A DNA stretch of 64,000 nt. It comes from Thelonectria olida (Eukaryota > Ascomycota > Sordariomycetes > Hypocreales > Nectriaceae). The stretch spans positions 620,001 to 684,000 of the forward strand of contig JAGPYM010000009.1 of assembly GCA_020736575.1 (NCBI GenBank), read 5' to 3'. How positions within the stretch are numbered: the stretch's first letter is position 1; each line of letters opens with the position of its first letter. Under the pieces are notes generated by a model. That model saw only the letters and a program-made list of their open reading frames with translations, was not told the origin of the DNA and searched no databases. The translations under genes and the position numbers were made by a program. This document shows, one piece after another, positions 45,532-57,529 of the stretch.

Positions 45532-45605
45532 CTTGAACGAAAAGAAAGATGGGGTCCTTTCCTTTGCTTTATGGATGAATTGCGAGTTGTTGCTGGTGTT
45601 TAAGG

Positions 45606-45612
45606 TGACTCA
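45606..45612. promoter_or_regulatory. TGACTCA, candidate Gcn4/CPC1 site (or splice donor)
   Basis: A perfect TGACTCA 75 bp upstream of the TRP1 ATG. In the minus-strand sense it is part of ACAG|GTGAGTCA, a very good splice donor, so it may be functional as either element or both. Confidence 0.4.
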
Positions 45613-45697
45613 CCTGTGGTTGACACGGCTTGATCAAAGAAGTGGCAAGGTGCCTTTGTAAAAAGTGGCCGTCTGCGCAATGATTACTGGCACTGTG

Positions 45698-45704
45698 TGA
45701 CTCA
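45698..45704. promoter_or_regulatory. TGACTCA, candidate Gcn4/CPC1 site
   Basis: A perfect copy of the bZIP target of general amino-acid control, 167 bp upstream of the TRP1 ATG. Cross-pathway control of trp-1/trpC by CPC1/CpcA is established in Neurospora and Aspergillus; use of this particular site is inferred. Confidence 0.6.
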
Positions 45705-45949
45705 GCTCTTGCGGAGGCAGGTGCACAGTGCGATAAAATCGGTGTCTCACCGATCTGAGCTCCGATAGTCTCCTCCGCGCTATTGGACGGCTCAACTTCG
45801 GGCGCCGCCGAGCTCTCCCAAAAAGTTCCCTTTGACAGCCCGAGCTCATCGCGACAAGCAACCAGCGCGCGTCAACACAAGCGACTTTTGCATCTCCAAC
45901 TCCAGGTGATGCATCGCATGCCACTGTCGCCTTCCTGACACTCGTTGAT

Positions 45950-48900
45950 ATGGCGCCGGTGGCCGAAGATGCCTATTTCCCCTCCCTGGAGCAATGCTTG
46001 ACCGGGGAGAGGGTGCTCCTGTAAGTTTACCTTTCCCTTTGTTGCTGTGGTCTAGTCTCTGCCTATTTCAAGACAAATTACTGACCTCAATCCACTCACC
46101 TAGTTCATGGAAGCTCATCGCAACTGCGCTATCCGACAAGTCTTCCCAGCGAACCACGAGTCCGGCCGCCATCGAGTTTTTGAGCGATCCACATGTTCTT
46201 GATCTTCTCCTCAAGCCCGTTTCTGCCTTCGCAGCACCCAATGAAGCTACTAAGACGCTCTTTGAGCAAAAGACCGGAAAAGTCAACGTACCTTCAAGCA
46301 CCGCCGATGTTGAGACGATCAAGAAAGACGCCGCGTGGCTCAGCAAGAATGCCAACATCAACCTTGTCGCCGCGTTGCGAGCCGCTGTAGTCGAGTTTCA
46401 GTCTCGACCAGCCCTACACCTTACAGGGCCATTGTCAGCCCAGGACGCGAAGAATCTGCAAGAAGCAGCCGGCCTCAACAATGGACAGGGATCCGCCTTT
46501 TTATCAGATCTCGGAGCTGCCGCTGCTCTCGATGCCGAAGAAATCTGGACCGAATTTGAAAAGGCCGAGACCAGACAACGACGGCTTTTCGACATATACC
46601 TTGGCGAGCGACGTTACTTCATGATGGCCGCAGATTACGTCAACTCTCTCAAGATTTACAAACGGCTTCCCACCTTTGCCAAGTCCAATGTTGACCTGGC
46701 TCAGACCTTGTCATTGGCCCTGCTTAACAAAGACGACGCTGAGCCCCTAATCCCAGCCTACCTTCAAGTCCTGATCGATGCAATGAACAGCATAGAATTA
46801 GGGCTGAAATCGGTCACGGACGAGAAATGGGTGACTGATGATGTGGAAATCGACTGGTTGAGGACTCTTCTCACTGAGGCCGTCCATGCATTGTCGGTTA
46901 TTTTCCAACTGGTGGACTTTTTCGGTGACGATTTCCCCCCTTCAGAATCTGTTGAGCAATGGTTCTCTATGATGAGCACGTACAACTTTTTCGACGCTGT
47001 TCAGCCAGTATGTTCAACGAACTTTCCTCTCCGAAATAAACGCCACTAACTGTTTGTTAGATCCATGAAAGCATCGCCCCTCTGGTGCTGCCCCTGAAAA
47101 CTTTGGCGGTAGCTGTATCGCTCATGTTACTGAAGCCAGCCAAGTCTTTGACTTATCTTTCTGAACGAGAAGAGGACCCGACGAAGGCTGACGCCGCGTA
47201 TGACACGTACTTGCTGTCTTCCGATGTCCTCGAGCAGGTCCATAAGAGCGTCCTCGGAGCTGCTGAATCTGACTGTGAAAGCGCAACTCCAGTCATTTTC
47301 GCCTGGACCCTATTGCTGCACCGCATGAACGTTTCTTACCAAGCGAGATCGGAAAAGCGCGATAACCTGCTTCAGCAAAATGCCCGAGAAACGTTCGAGA
47401 CTGGAAACGTCATCAGGCCCGTCGCACGACGAAACTCGGCAGGTAGCATCTTTTCTATCGAGTCTTCCAAGTTTGACAGCTTTCTCGAAAACGGCTCAGC
47501 GCCCAAGGATCTGGTTCTCGTAGAGCAACTTGCCTCGGTGGCCACAGCTCATGGCCGGGTTTTCGACGTCATGGCTAACATGGCAATGGGGCTTGGTCCT
47601 TCGGATGAGGGGAGCATGACGCCTCTGCTTAGCTCACGTATCCGAAATGTCTTCCTTGAGCTTCTCAAGGTCTCATACCCCCTGGTAGGCTACCAGTCCG
47701 AGCCAGTCTCCTCATTGGCGTCGGTTCTTTCGGCTGGGCGAAGCTACTGGGATCTGTCGCTTCACGAGAATCTTACAGAAAAGGAGGACATCCTCGCTTC
47801 CTTTGTGCATGATGAGGTCGCCCTTGAATTTTTCTTCCAGCAAGCCCTGGACCGATACCCCTACGAGTTCCTTCCCTTTATCTCGCTATGCAAGACTCTC
47901 GCCGGCGCAACCAGCCTCTTCGAGAGTGAGCAATCTGAGATGATCCTTAATCTTCTCCGAACCACACCAACATTGACATTTACCCTCCCCGACTACTTTC
48001 AAGAATATGAGCTCGTTCAAGAAGACGAGAACACCAATACCTTCTGTCTTCTTCAGGACATCCCACTGGTGTCCCTCTCGCCATCATGGAGGGGACGGCG
48101 TGTCGAGGATGACGCATACCGGATACCCGCAGGCACCTACGGACGGTTTATAACAGACTCCGGTCGTGTTGTGTCGATGGACTATGAGCACTCAACTATC
48201 TCACTTTTGGGCAGACGACTGGACATCAACTTAATGAAAGAAGGATATCAATCCGAATTGGGCATCTTGCAACCACACGAAACTGCCGAGGTCATCTCCC
48301 TTTTCGCAACCCTCATTCGAATGGATTATCTCAAAGCCAAGAGAGCAGGATCCAGTACCGCACTAGTACAAGCCGATGGTGACATCTTGCAAGAAGCCAA
48401 GAAGCACATTGATGTGGGGGGCGGTAGAGATCTTGTGACTGTTGTATGCGAGACAATGGACTACTACATGCAGGTTGAGCTCGCTGCTGACGAGGAGGAC
48501 GTGCTTGCGATACTCAACTCATGTACCCAGTTTCTGGACGCGATCTTGCCCATCTACCCAAGTCGAGTGTGGTCCTATCTGGCCCGCTGTGATCTGTTGA
48601 ACGCTGACTCTAGAGCGGGCAAACTCACAAAGATCACTGGAAGCCTCGACATGGTCTCGGGAAGATACGTGTTTCTGACCTCATGCCTTCGCCTCTTCTC
48701 TAATCTCATCGATTCTACTATGACATCCGCCGTGCAACGCAGAGGCGGCATTCAAACAGGAGGTCGAAACAAGTCTGACCCCAATCCATGGCTTGGAACC
48801 GCCGACAAGGTCTTGTCAAATGTCAGCTTCGCTATTGCGCAAGCTGGTGTGGACATTTTCGAGAACACGTCGACCTGGAGGTTCGCGTCGGATACTTACC

Positions 48901-51584
48901 GATCATCGCTGCTTAGCCATGTCGTACCTATTCTGCACAAGATGATACTGTACAGCTACAGCATGGGCGACTCGATGAGCCCAGCGAATCTCACCTCGTG
49001 TCTCCGACATGCGGCGAACTATGTCATTGATTGCTTCATCTCACCTGCCACTGGTTCTCTGCGGTTTCAGCCCATATTGTCCTCGTTTATTTCAGCCTTT
49101 GGTTCGACGGATAGCACACTATATCTCAGACGAACACAGATGGCCCAGGCGCAGCTGAGTTCAGTTCTGGAATTTTCTACCACGCTCTTGCGCGTTGCCA
49201 ACTACCTCGACAAGTCCTCGAGCATGGTTGAGACGTATCTATTCAAGAGCTCTACCTTACTCGCACGACTTTGCGCAGTCTCCGACCACATCCGTAAACC
49301 TACTACCTGGCTGCTAGAATCTCTCGTGGCCAATGCCGGGAAAGCCTCTGGGGACCCCCCTTCACTACTTGGATACTTGGGGCCTCAGATCTCCAAGTCA
49401 TTCTTACAACTTCTCTCGGCGCTTGGAAAGCCGTTTGAACTGGCAGATGATGTCAAAACAACCTGGAGATTCTTCTCGGCGATTCTCAGAAACCGACAAC
49501 AGTGGATGTCAAATTGTCTCCTCACAGGACAAACACCTCGAGAGGCGATGAGCAAAGATAAGAAGAAGGCTGAAATGTCGGCCAACTCGGTCTTCGCCAA
49601 GGCACTCGCCAAGCTCACTAAGCTCAAGGACATCCCCTCGGGCGAAGCCTTGATGGTTCTGGACTTTGTGGCTTCAGCGCAGAACTTCTGGCCTTGGACT
49701 GTTTTTACCCTACAAATGGACACGGCCTATTTGGACGGACTGCGAGCTTATGTACGTGACCTTAAGCCGTCGCATCTCGTCGTCAAGACAGATGCGGTTC
49801 GAGCGAGCCTTGAGGCTCGGTTAGCCGCCTACATCGCAGAGACATTTGCCATGCAGCTGTACCACTCGCGTCATCTGGGTGACCCAAGCAAATTGGCTTT
49901 GAGCCTTGTCCAGGACCTCGACTACTACTTGCGAGATGGCGTCGAGGTGCAAGGATACAACAAGTCATTGCACAACAACTTTGCCAAGAACTTTTCCAAC
50001 AAGTATGCAGGCTGCCCGGTGGATGATTTTAAGCGAACTCTTCTTGAGCCCCGAGAGTTGGGGAAGAGCTACTATTACGACATCGAGCGTGCCGATGAGA
50101 TGCTTAGATTCGATCCTGGATGGATTGGACGCAAGGATAATGGGTTCAAGACAGAGATGGAACTTGCCAACACAAACCTATCCTTGGTTGATGCCCAGAT
50201 TGTAAGTGCTCATTGAATCCGCTTTGATATTACGACTAACCTTTCCCAGGCACTCTTCCACGCTTGGGAGTTCCTCCTCGTGGAGCTTAGCACCTGTCTC
50301 CCCAAAAACGCCACTGTCACGAAGCAGATGTTGCAGGTTGCGCAGCAATGCTTGAACGCTAACCAAAGCATCCCCGGACCCGAAAGCATCTTCCTGAAAC
50401 TCGTTGATGGTAGAGCTAGCCTTGCACTGGTCTTGATCCAGCGATCAGTTAAGTCTTCAGTGCCTATCAAGGATGTTGATCGACTCTTGGCTACCCTCGT
50501 GGGCACTATGAATGGAGTTGACGATCCCTTTGGACGAGAGTCCATTGCATACTACCGAACACTACTCAAGGCCCTTTTCGTCACTCTTCGTGCTTATCAT
50601 GCTAGCGAAGAGAAGCCTGGGGTCGAGTCTCAAGATACGATGGCAGTCAGCGTAATCCAGACCGTCCTGAATATTCTGGATCGTGTGGTTGGGCGAGGGT
50701 TCCGGGCTTTAGTCAGCCTCATTCACGACAATGAGGCCACCGTGATACCGGAGGACTTGGCGCTCCTGACGGCAATTTTACAAGCTTGCTTGAGCATTCC
50801 CACCATGGATCAATCGCAGACTCAGGTTCTCAACATCATGGCTGAACACGCGGTGATGCATGCTGCAACGTCGCTGTACTCTTGGGCAGACAGGCTGGCA
50901 GACCAAGGCGACCCTATCTATGGCGAGCTCAGTATTCTGTTCCTACTTGAGCTCTCAGCACTTCCGTTAGTGGCTGAGCAGATGGCTTGTGACGGTATTC
51001 TGAGCAATATCCTATCGGCCAATTTGACCAAGTTCATGCTCAAGTCTAACATTTCACCGTTCTTTGATTCAGCCGTGGCACAGCGTTGCTACGGAATCTG
51101 GGCCAAGGGAATTCTGCCTATGATGTTGAATATGCTGACCTCTTTGGGTGCTACTGTCGCCCCTGAGATTGCATATTTCCTCAACCAGTTCCCTCACCTG
51201 TTGGAAGCGAGTGTTGATCGATTTGAAGCTCCGGGCGCTAGCCGAACGCAATCTCGCAAGTCTCCTCACTACTTGACGCTGCTGGCGATCTCAGAGGTGC
51301 ACTCGCTGGCCCTTCTCATACGGGTCCTGGAAGCGCTCCGAGTTAACAACAGCCGAGACATCCCGGCGGTTGAATGGGACGCGGCTGGTCTGCTGGAGAA
51401 CATTGACTTCTGGCTCTCAACGAAGAAGTTGCTGAAGGAGCGCCTCATGCCGTTAGGTCAGCGTGAGATTGACTGGCGCGGAATGAAGGCCAACGCACCT
51501 CCTTGTGATAGCATTTTGGAAGAGAAGGCGGTCTGCCAGTTGGATGCCGTTCGCGATGTGCTGAGTGAGGACTCAGATGTTTGA
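45950..51584 (+). CDS. NUP188: Nup188, inner-ring nucleoporin, 1816 aa, three introns
   Basis: Nup188 is a large alpha-solenoid scaffold nucleoporin of the inner ring that binds Nic96 and helps set pore architecture. Exons 45950-46020, 46104-47007, 47061-50201 and 50250-51584 join in phase to 1816 residues, close to the roughly 1850 of Chaetomium Nup188. The N-terminus (YFPSLEQCLTGERVLLSSWK after splicing) and the early segments IKKDAAWLSKNANINLVAAL and TEFEKAETRQRRLFDIYL follow the Chaetomium sequence as I recall it. The rest is helical throughout, as expected for a solenoid, with no catalytic motifs or membrane segments. An internal part near residues 650-760 is less helical and may correspond to the SH3-like insertion. 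The first exon is short. It is divergent from TRP1 and convergent with TIM9. Confidence 0.95.
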
Positions 51585-52239
51585 AGGGAAATGATGCGGA
51601 ATAGGTAGATAGATGCGATTGGGAGGTTTGGTGGAGATGTAAATTAACTTGGTATTATGGGTTACAGGGCGTTGGACATTCGGGTCGCGATGTGAATTGT
51701 GGGATGAGAAGGGTTTGTCTAAACGTAAAAAGTAAAGAAATAACGAGGAGGATCAAGAGCGACATAATTCATTACAACTTGGAATAGCTTCCACATGTTT
51801 TGGTTTCCTGTTGCTTGTCGTTCCTGATGCACATACTAACGATGATAGAGCCTTTGAGTAGAAATTGGGTTACATTTTTAGGAGCACGGAGAACCAACCG
51901 CCTGCCCCCTTTCTAACGTTGTGTCCCATCGTAAATTTGTATAGATACAAGTTGGTGCTACAAGGCCGTGTTTCGTATCGGCTCACCATTATTGGTCCCC
52001 ACGCCTCTCTATCCTCGAGAGCCAAAACCACCTCAGACATCGTCCTTGTCCGCGTCTTTTTCCTTGCTTCCATATTCATACACCATATCCTTAACACGGA
52101 TGAAGTCTACGAAGAGTATGGGTTTCGCTCTTTTGCTCCATGTGTTACAGAATCGCTCACATCACAAGAAGGAACCGTCGAATAGTTGCCCCCTCATGCG
52201 AAATCTCGGTATTTCACATGTGTTGTATTCCTTTGGTAT
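51585..52239. other. convergent intergenic region
   Basis: 3' flanks of NUP188 and TIM9; no gene was seen. Confidence 0.6.
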
Positions 52240-52698
52240 TTATTGCTGGTTCGCCGCCATCTGGGCAGAGAGCTGGGCGTTGTGCTCCTGGAATCGCTCG
52301 CTGACACGCTGCTGGGTGGCCATCCACTTGGTGACGCAACGGTTGATGCAGCCGCTCTCGCGCGAGGAGATGGCCTTGGAGGTGAAGTCGTCGACGCAGG
52401 ACACGAAGCAGTGCTCAACGAGACCGCCGAAGGCCTAGAATAGGGTTAGCTTGGGATGCAGTTCGGTTCTGTTGGTGACGAGGTCGAGGTATTGGATGCG
52501 GATGCCTGCAAGGAGGTGGAGGGACAAGAAATGTCGGGGAGGCGGTCGAGACGTACGTTCATGAACTCCTTGACCTGACGCTTCTGCATGCGCTGCTCCA
52601 GCATGCGCTGCTCGTTGGCGGTAAGCCTAGGCGAATAGAGTCAGCAATCCGACGTGTTTAGCCAATGCACTGCAATTCCAAGAAGCTTACATATCCAT
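52240..52698 (-). CDS. TIM9: Tim9, mitochondrial small TIM chaperone, 90 aa
   Basis: Tim9 assembles with Tim10 in the intermembrane space and escorts hydrophobic precursors to the TIM22 and SAM complexes. Three exons, 52698-52691, 52626-52557 and 52434-52240, join in phase with donors GTAAGC and GTACGT and acceptors CCTAG and TTCTAG. The first exon is only 8 bp, ATG GAT plus two bases. The product starts MDMLTANEQRMLEQRMQKRQ and has the twin Cx3C motif at Cys35/Cys39 and Cys55/Cys59 (CFVSC and CINRC), which forms the two disulfides of the hairpin. Length and motif spacing are those of Tim9 rather than Tim8, Tim10 or Tim13. The long third exon alone would have been missed by a single-frame search because it has no ATG at its start. 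Confidence 0.96.
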
Positions 52699-55600
52699 TG
52701 TGGCGGTTTGGGTGGTGGAAATTGGATGGTTGAGGGTGGTAGGTGTCGTCGGTCGTTTGGATGGAGGTGGACGGAGTTGAAATTTTGGGCTTGCGGTGAT
52801 AAGCCGGCGGCCGGGGGATTCTGGGTGGGCGAGTGAGCTGGCTTATCAGCGGGATCGCATTATCGGTTTATCCTGGGGAAGTTTGAAGATGGGAAGTGTG
52901 GCTGGTGGAACTCGAGCTAACAAGAGCGGGGCCACGGCGCGGCTGTGGCTGCCGATGTTCCGGGCTTCTAATGAGATAATGACATTTCCGACGTCCGAAA
53001 CTTGGCACAGCGCTTTCAAGTCCTATGTGAGGAGCTCTCTCTGCATAGGCAGACAGACGGAATCACGCCCATTCTGAGTTTTCGTTCTCTTCTCACGACA
53101 TCGGCAACGGTAACCGTCACTGTCCTACGCCACAACGACATTGGCCGTGAAAACTTCCGGCGGGATGCTACTGTGGGAAGATCGGGATCTATTACGGGCG
53201 TGACGGCATTAGTTGATATGTACGAAGTATACTCAGGTGGTACCTTGATGGGCTACATATCGTGCCTGATCCTATGTATTCTAGGCACATTGGAAAGGTT
53301 GGAATGGAATTTGAGAATACCCATATGCCCAAGATAATACCCAAGATTCCTCGTCAGAAAAAACCAGTAACAACCCCAAGACCCCTGCCCCCTTCCAAGT
53401 GCCGATGCTTTTGCTTTCCTGATGCCTTCTTCGGCGATGACCTCATTCGGCCGCCCCCCTTCCACATCCTCGTAAGCTCGCGAACGCGTCGTCAACTACG
53501 ACTCGTGGTTTGTTTTTCTTTCGAAAGTATTCGCCCGCCGAATTGGAAAACCTGGATGATTAGTCGGATGACCTGTCGCTTATGAATTGCTGTTCGCCAC
53601 CCGCACCTCGTGTTGGAGGGTTTTTGCTCGCATGTTTCATGTTCGGGAGGAGGCTGCATGTGCCTTGCTAAGCCCTGTAGCTTATGTAGCGGAATAACAA
53701 TGATGACTGGCGGTTCATGCCGCCTGGTACTGTGGACAAGGACGATGAGTGACGCAAAGGTTCATGGGCAAGAGGAGTGCTCCAAGGGTCTCTCAGAGGC
53801 CCGAAACCTTGTTGCCTCGATTGGGCTATACTTCAGTTGGTTATGGGCCCGAATGCCGGTTCGTCCTACAGCTGTCGAATGCGCGGGTCTATGCTCTCGT
53901 GTTCAGGCACTTTGAAGGTTATGTCCGTGATTCATTCTTGATGCACGCCTAGTTAGTAAAGAGATGGCAACGATCGGTGCACATGAAACACTGGACATCT
54001 TGACGTGTCTAGATTATACCCACTCCCGCAATGTTAATCACCTTATGAGGCGGCGTTTGAGAGAACAATCTCACCCGCGTTTAAGCTACCCGAGCATCGG
54101 GATACTCATTCATCGAAATTGCTTTTGCTTCGGAGAGTGCAGGAATAAAAATGCTTGGTGTGTATAAGCTACGAAAACGACCCCAAGAATAAGAAAAACG
54201 ATTGCATACACGAGCAAGAGCAGGCAAGAAGGGTGATGGTGGCACGGCATAGTCATGTCGACAGCCGGGACGTGGAAGTGCGTACCCCGATGGGTTCCGT
54301 CAGCCTGCAGGACGACAAACAGGAAAACCCCATCTCTCTTGGAGTCGAGATTCTCGAAGGCGACGCAAGGGGGGAAAGTGATCGTCAGGGTAGTCTGCTG
54401 ATCGCACGTCTCTGGGCCGGGACTGGCTGAGGGGTTGTTTGATGGGCGGTGGCTGGCCGCTTGTGGTTGTGTGGAGGGGGCGGCGGAGGAGAGGAGAATC
54501 CAAGATACGGATGCAGACGAGGGATGCATAGGTTGTTCTTGCAGCTATGTACGAAGCCTGTACATGGAGATGTGGTACATACACGGGACAGCTGCAAGAG
54601 GAATAGGGAGAGTCGATGACTGGTTCCCTGCCAACTGCTGCCACCTATTTTGGCGCATCAGGTGCTGTCGACTGTCTGAAAATGGGATGAGGGGAAAAGC
54701 AGGGAATATCCAATTATAGAAACTGGGAAGAGGGCGGGGATAACACTATTGAGGAAATATACCTACAGCACATGCCTAGCTGACCTTGGGGATGGTGAAA
54801 CAGAAGGACAATCATCTAGGCCAAGAATACGACATGTCATGGACCAAGCAAGTAATTGCGATACGATCAGGATTGGGTGTTATCTTGGTCTATGTATGAT
54901 GACAAAAGCAGGGATATGCTTGGAGGGATAAGAGAAAATGCAAAGGTCCATCGACCCCGTGTTCTAGCCTCGACCAATGTGCAATACTAGTCGAGATGAA
55001 GAAATGACGCCTTTATTCGTAAATGCGAATAATTACACGAACAACTTTGATGAGGACATTTTGCATACGTACCGAGAGAGCGTGGCCACCACCTCAGCTA
55101 AAATTACAATGCCGCGGTGTCCACAATCCCATCCCCACTAACATCCATGTTCCATGCTCATGCCATGTTATTCCTTATTTGGGGTCCAGGGGACGGGCTA
55201 GGTACAGAAGAATATTGTACTTTGATACGGAACGACTGCCACAACTGAGAATCTGTTGAGATTGCGTCCAGTTGTCGAGGCCAAGCGTGTGCTTCATACA
55301 GGACCAGTTCTGGTATGCCAGTGGATAACGCAGCCGCCCCCAGGCACTCGCCCGGCCTGAAACTAAAGGTTGTGCATTTCATTACTCCGTGCTTTCGTTA
55401 ACATGCGGTGGGATGCGAACAACGTTTCTTCCCGCCCAGTCATTTTGACTCTAGCGGCGTGGGGAGCAATGAGGAGACGATGGACGCAGAACGGAGCACG
55501 AATACAAGCGGATAGGGCAGAGTTTTTTTTTTTTTTTTTTTTTTTCCCTCTTATTATTTTTTACGAAGAGCGAAAAGACCCAGCAGCTTGAAAACAGGAA

Positions 55601-56000
55601 AGCGGGAAAAAGTGACTCCATCTCTAGCGAATGCCAATGCAAATGCCAACTTATCAACTCCACCGCCAGAAAGTCAAGTCTCCGCTGTCAGAGAGGGTTG
55701 AGCAACGGAGCTGAGAACAAAGAAGGAACTTGTCCTCGAAATGGTCATGGTTTAGTGCCCGCTTGTTAGTTTTGTCAAACCGGTTCCTGTGCGCAAACAA
55801 ACGAACAGACAAACAAAACAAACGGTCCGGAGGGACTTGCTACATATTGACGCGATCGTGGTGCTTGGATATTGGCTTCTCGATCCTCAACGCTTGAGCG
55901 CCCTTGGCCCATCGACTCTCCTGTAACAACCGCTGCCGTTCCTTCCTTCTCTTTTCATTACTCCATCAATATCTGCAGCAGCTCCCCCTCTAGCAAATCT
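52699..56000. other. gene-poor intergenic DNA
   Basis: No supportable gene was found. One minus-strand ATG frame of 139 codons (54529-54113) ends in a hydrophobic segment but matches nothing I know. A T23 run lies at 55523-55545. Confidence 0.5.
55523..55545 (+). repeat. poly(T) tract of 23
   Basis: An uninterrupted run of 23 T residues in non-coding DNA. Such a run could be a nucleosome-free element and its exact length is likely to be unreliable in short-read assembly. Confidence 0.9.
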
Positions 56001-57529
56001 AAGCCCACGTGACTCCACTACACTTCTCCTCTGCCGTGTGTCCTTTCTTGGTATCGGCATATCCAATCTAATGCTCCCCTCAGCCTCGCCATCAAATAAA
56101 TCAAAGCCCACATATGTCCCTTCTACAAAATACAGTCAGTCACTAGCTGCGCGCCAGTATACGAACACAGTTCCTGACCTGCTGCTCTTATCTCTGCAAC
56201 TAAGCCACGAGCATACATACCTTGCTGAGGCTTACATCGCCAACCCCCCCCCTTCACACTTTCTTGGTCTCCCTCTCTTCTTACCTACGCCCCGGCAAAG
56301 GCATCCATCCTCCACTCCCTAGCCCCAGGCTTCCACGCACCCCCCGGGCCCCTGCTAAAATAAGGTACTTTTATCTGCCCTGCTCTCGACGGTAGCAGAT
56401 AGTGGAGGTACTCCCAGGCGCCCTGAATTGCCCCAGTTCCAGCTAGGTACCGCCCGTCCACCAGTCGTCAGTTGCATCCACTAATTTTCCCTGTCCACTG
56501 CCAGCTCTTTCTGGGTTGCACTTCGCATTCAACCTTACCTCTCCCTCACCCTCTCCTCCGCCTCTCACTTTCACTTTCACTCTCACTCTCTCACTCTTAT
56601 TATTACTCTCTTCCCTGTCTCCTCCCGCAGACTCCCCGGTTACACCCACCTATTTCTTACCCGCGTTCGCTTCTTTTCGTCCGCCTTCTCTCGCTTCAAG
56701 ACGCTCACATACACGCCATCACCGTATTACTCGTACGTACGAAGTACTCTCACTTCCCCCGCCTTCCAACCAAAAGGCGAAAGCCACCGTGCATCTATCT
56801 GGCTGCACCTCCAATCGTCGATACCGAGTTCAGCCCAAGCCAAGCCAACCCAAGCCAACGCCAAAGCTCGGCCACTGACTGGCCTGACATCGCGCGACGC
56901 TACCGCATCACTACCTGGCAAATACGTACTCCGACAAAGCAAGCCCGGAACGGACGCCTCACAGCTTTCAAGTCGCCCCCGTCCTTTCTTCCTCCAACTC
57001 TCGCCTCGTCTCCCACCTTCTCCGACGATATCTCCATGCCTTGTGCCTCTCCATCACGCTTCTCTCATCCTCGAATCGGCTCGTAAAAAGTGCACGACTC
57101 AGTTCCACCGTTCAAGACGATCGACCTAAGCTTGCCCGTCGAACCCTTGCCCCTCGCAGCTCGCACGTCCGCCCCCCCCCCCATCCTTCAGGACGGACTC
57201 GACGCCTTGACGCCCTGAACGCTGCCAATCAGCGACTTGCCTGCTTCATCGATACAGGCGCGCATACGGCTTCGACCTCATTGCTCTGACCTTTCTGGCT
57301 TCTCGCCCTTGGCCTTGCTTCTTTCATTGATTGCATCCTGCATCAAGCTCAAACCCCGTCCACCAACTTTGACCGCTCGCTGTCGTTGACACCACCGCAA
57401 CCTCGACATCGAGGTCGAGTCGTGTCATCGTGAGTCCAACTGGGCCGGCCCAGCTGTCGCGTCGTCACCGATCAAATCCTACCCCCGTCCGACTTCCTTG
57501 TTCCTCCCTCCGACGCGACACCGCCCACA
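56001..57529 (+). promoter_or_regulatory. pyrimidine-rich promoter/leader of the RhoGAP gene
   Basis: The plus strand is C/T-rich for over 1 kb, most extreme near 56530-56640 where short TCTCACT-like words are repeated. Open frames here are products of low complexity. A long or spliced 5' UTR is likely but not resolvable. Confidence 0.45.

Larger units (their letters stand above)
45532..45949. promoter_or_regulatory. bidirectional promoter, TRP1/NUP188
   Basis: 418 bp separate the divergent start codons. The interval contains two TGACTCA words (45606-45612 and 45698-45704) and an inverted CCAAT word (attgg near 45783). A plausible 5'-UTR intron of TRP1 exists on the minus strand (GTGAGT donor near 45613, TTCAAG just before the ATG), which would place the first TGACTCA inside an intron donor. 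Confidence 0.55.

Noticed and set aside
54113..54529. 139-codon minus-strand frame with a C-terminal hydrophobic segment
   Set aside because: It has a real ATG, but composition, lack of homology that I recognise and a weak start context leave it unsupported as a gene.
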